5,443 nucleotides of DNA from the NCBI GenBank assembly GCA_029240955.1, contig JARDZH010000188.1, forward strand, positions 1 to 5,443, in the 5' to 3' direction. Below, in pieces: positions 5,280-5,443 of the stretch. Position 1 is the stretch's first letter; the number at the start of each line of letters is the position of its first letter. A program made the position numbers and the translations under genes. Under the pieces are notes generated by a model. That model had not been told where the DNA came from. It did no database searches and saw nothing but the letters and a program-made list of their open reading frames with translations. The DNA is from Pseudomonas sp. (GTDB lineage Bacteria; Pseudomonadota; Gammaproteobacteria; Pseudomonadales; Pseudomonadaceae).

Positions 5280-5443
5280 ATGAAGGTTGGTATCTTTATC
5301 CCGATTGGCAACAACGGCTGGTTGATTTCCGAAAATGCCCCTCAGTACAAGCCGACATTCGAGCTGAACAAACAGATCACGCTGGCGGCCGAGCACTACG
5401 GTTTCGACTTTGCCTTATCGATGATCAAACTGCGCGGCTTTGG
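5280..5443 (+). CDS. rutA: Pyrimidine monooxygenase RutA (partial, N-terminus only)
   Basis: This is the first 54 codons of RutA, a flavin-dependent enzyme of the bacterial luciferase-like family. In E. coli it opens the uracil (or thymine) ring between N3 and C4 to give ureidoacrylate peracid, the first step of the Rut route that releases pyrimidine nitrogen. The visible protein starts [20 protein letters not shown] and contains [20 protein letters not shown] and SMIKLRGFG, nearly identical in order and spacing to E. coli RutA. The rest of the gene, and any rutB-G genes, lie beyond the right edge. The start is set by GGAG 6 bases upstream; E. coli RutA has been annotated with a longer N-terminus. 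It is predicted to be expressed from the sigma-54 promoter under RutR control. Confidence 0.93.
   Translation, partial: MKVGIFIPIGNNGWLISENAPQYKPTFELNKQITLAAEHYGFDFALSMIKLRGF

Noticed and set aside
5251..5283. Ten-codon leader frame [10 protein letters not shown] whose stop overlaps the rutA ATG (ATGA)
   Set aside because: There is no Shine-Dalgarno before its ATG, and its rare codons (AGA, AGG, TTA) arise from the rutA ribosome site itself. Translational coupling is conceivable but unsupported.

Overview
The window reads as chromosomal DNA from a Gram-negative gammaproteobacterium, most likely a Pseudomonas of the P. fluorescens type. The pointers are GC-rich coding DNA with a strong third-position bias, a periplasmic binding protein with a plain signal peptide and no lipobox, sigma-54 type promoters, and close resemblance of the encoded RutR and RutA to the E. 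coli proteins. The genus is inferred from sequence character only. No rRNA, tRNA, insertion sequence, CRISPR array or attachment site was seen.

Layout: positions 1-3879, all on the minus strand, hold a tightly coupled four-gene ABC transporter operon. In transcription order it is a BMP/Med-family periplasmic binding protein (2785-3879), a double-domain ATPase (1274-2788), a first permease (166-1281) and the start of a second permease (1-166, running off the left edge). The genes overlap by 4, 8 and 1 bases. This is the gene set of the nucleoside/nucleobase importers (NupABC, RnsABCD, Bmp type). Upstream and on the same strand is a TetR-family regulator (4179-4946) recognisable as RutR, the uracil-responsive regulator of pyrimidine catabolism. 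On the plus strand, rutA (pyrimidine monooxygenase, first enzyme of the Rut pathway) begins at 5280 and runs off the right edge.

The most interesting part is the two non-coding gaps. Gap 3880-4178 controls the transporter and gap 4947-5279 controls rutA (and rutR). Read in the direction of transcription, both carry the same arrangement: a 26-bp element identical at 22 positions, centred on a palindrome resembling the RutR consensus (TTGACCAnnTGGTCAA); then a perfect match to the IHF consensus; then a sigma-54 -24/-12 promoter starting TGGCACGG. The distance from palindrome centre to the -12 C is nearly equal (73.5 and 75.5 bp). The simplest reading is that uptake by the ABC transporter and breakdown by the Rut pathway form one regulon, switched by pyrimidine availability and by a sigma-54 (probably nitrogen) signal. 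That would make a pyrimidine nucleoside or base the likely transported substrate. The regulatory sites are seen directly; the regulon and substrate are inferred.
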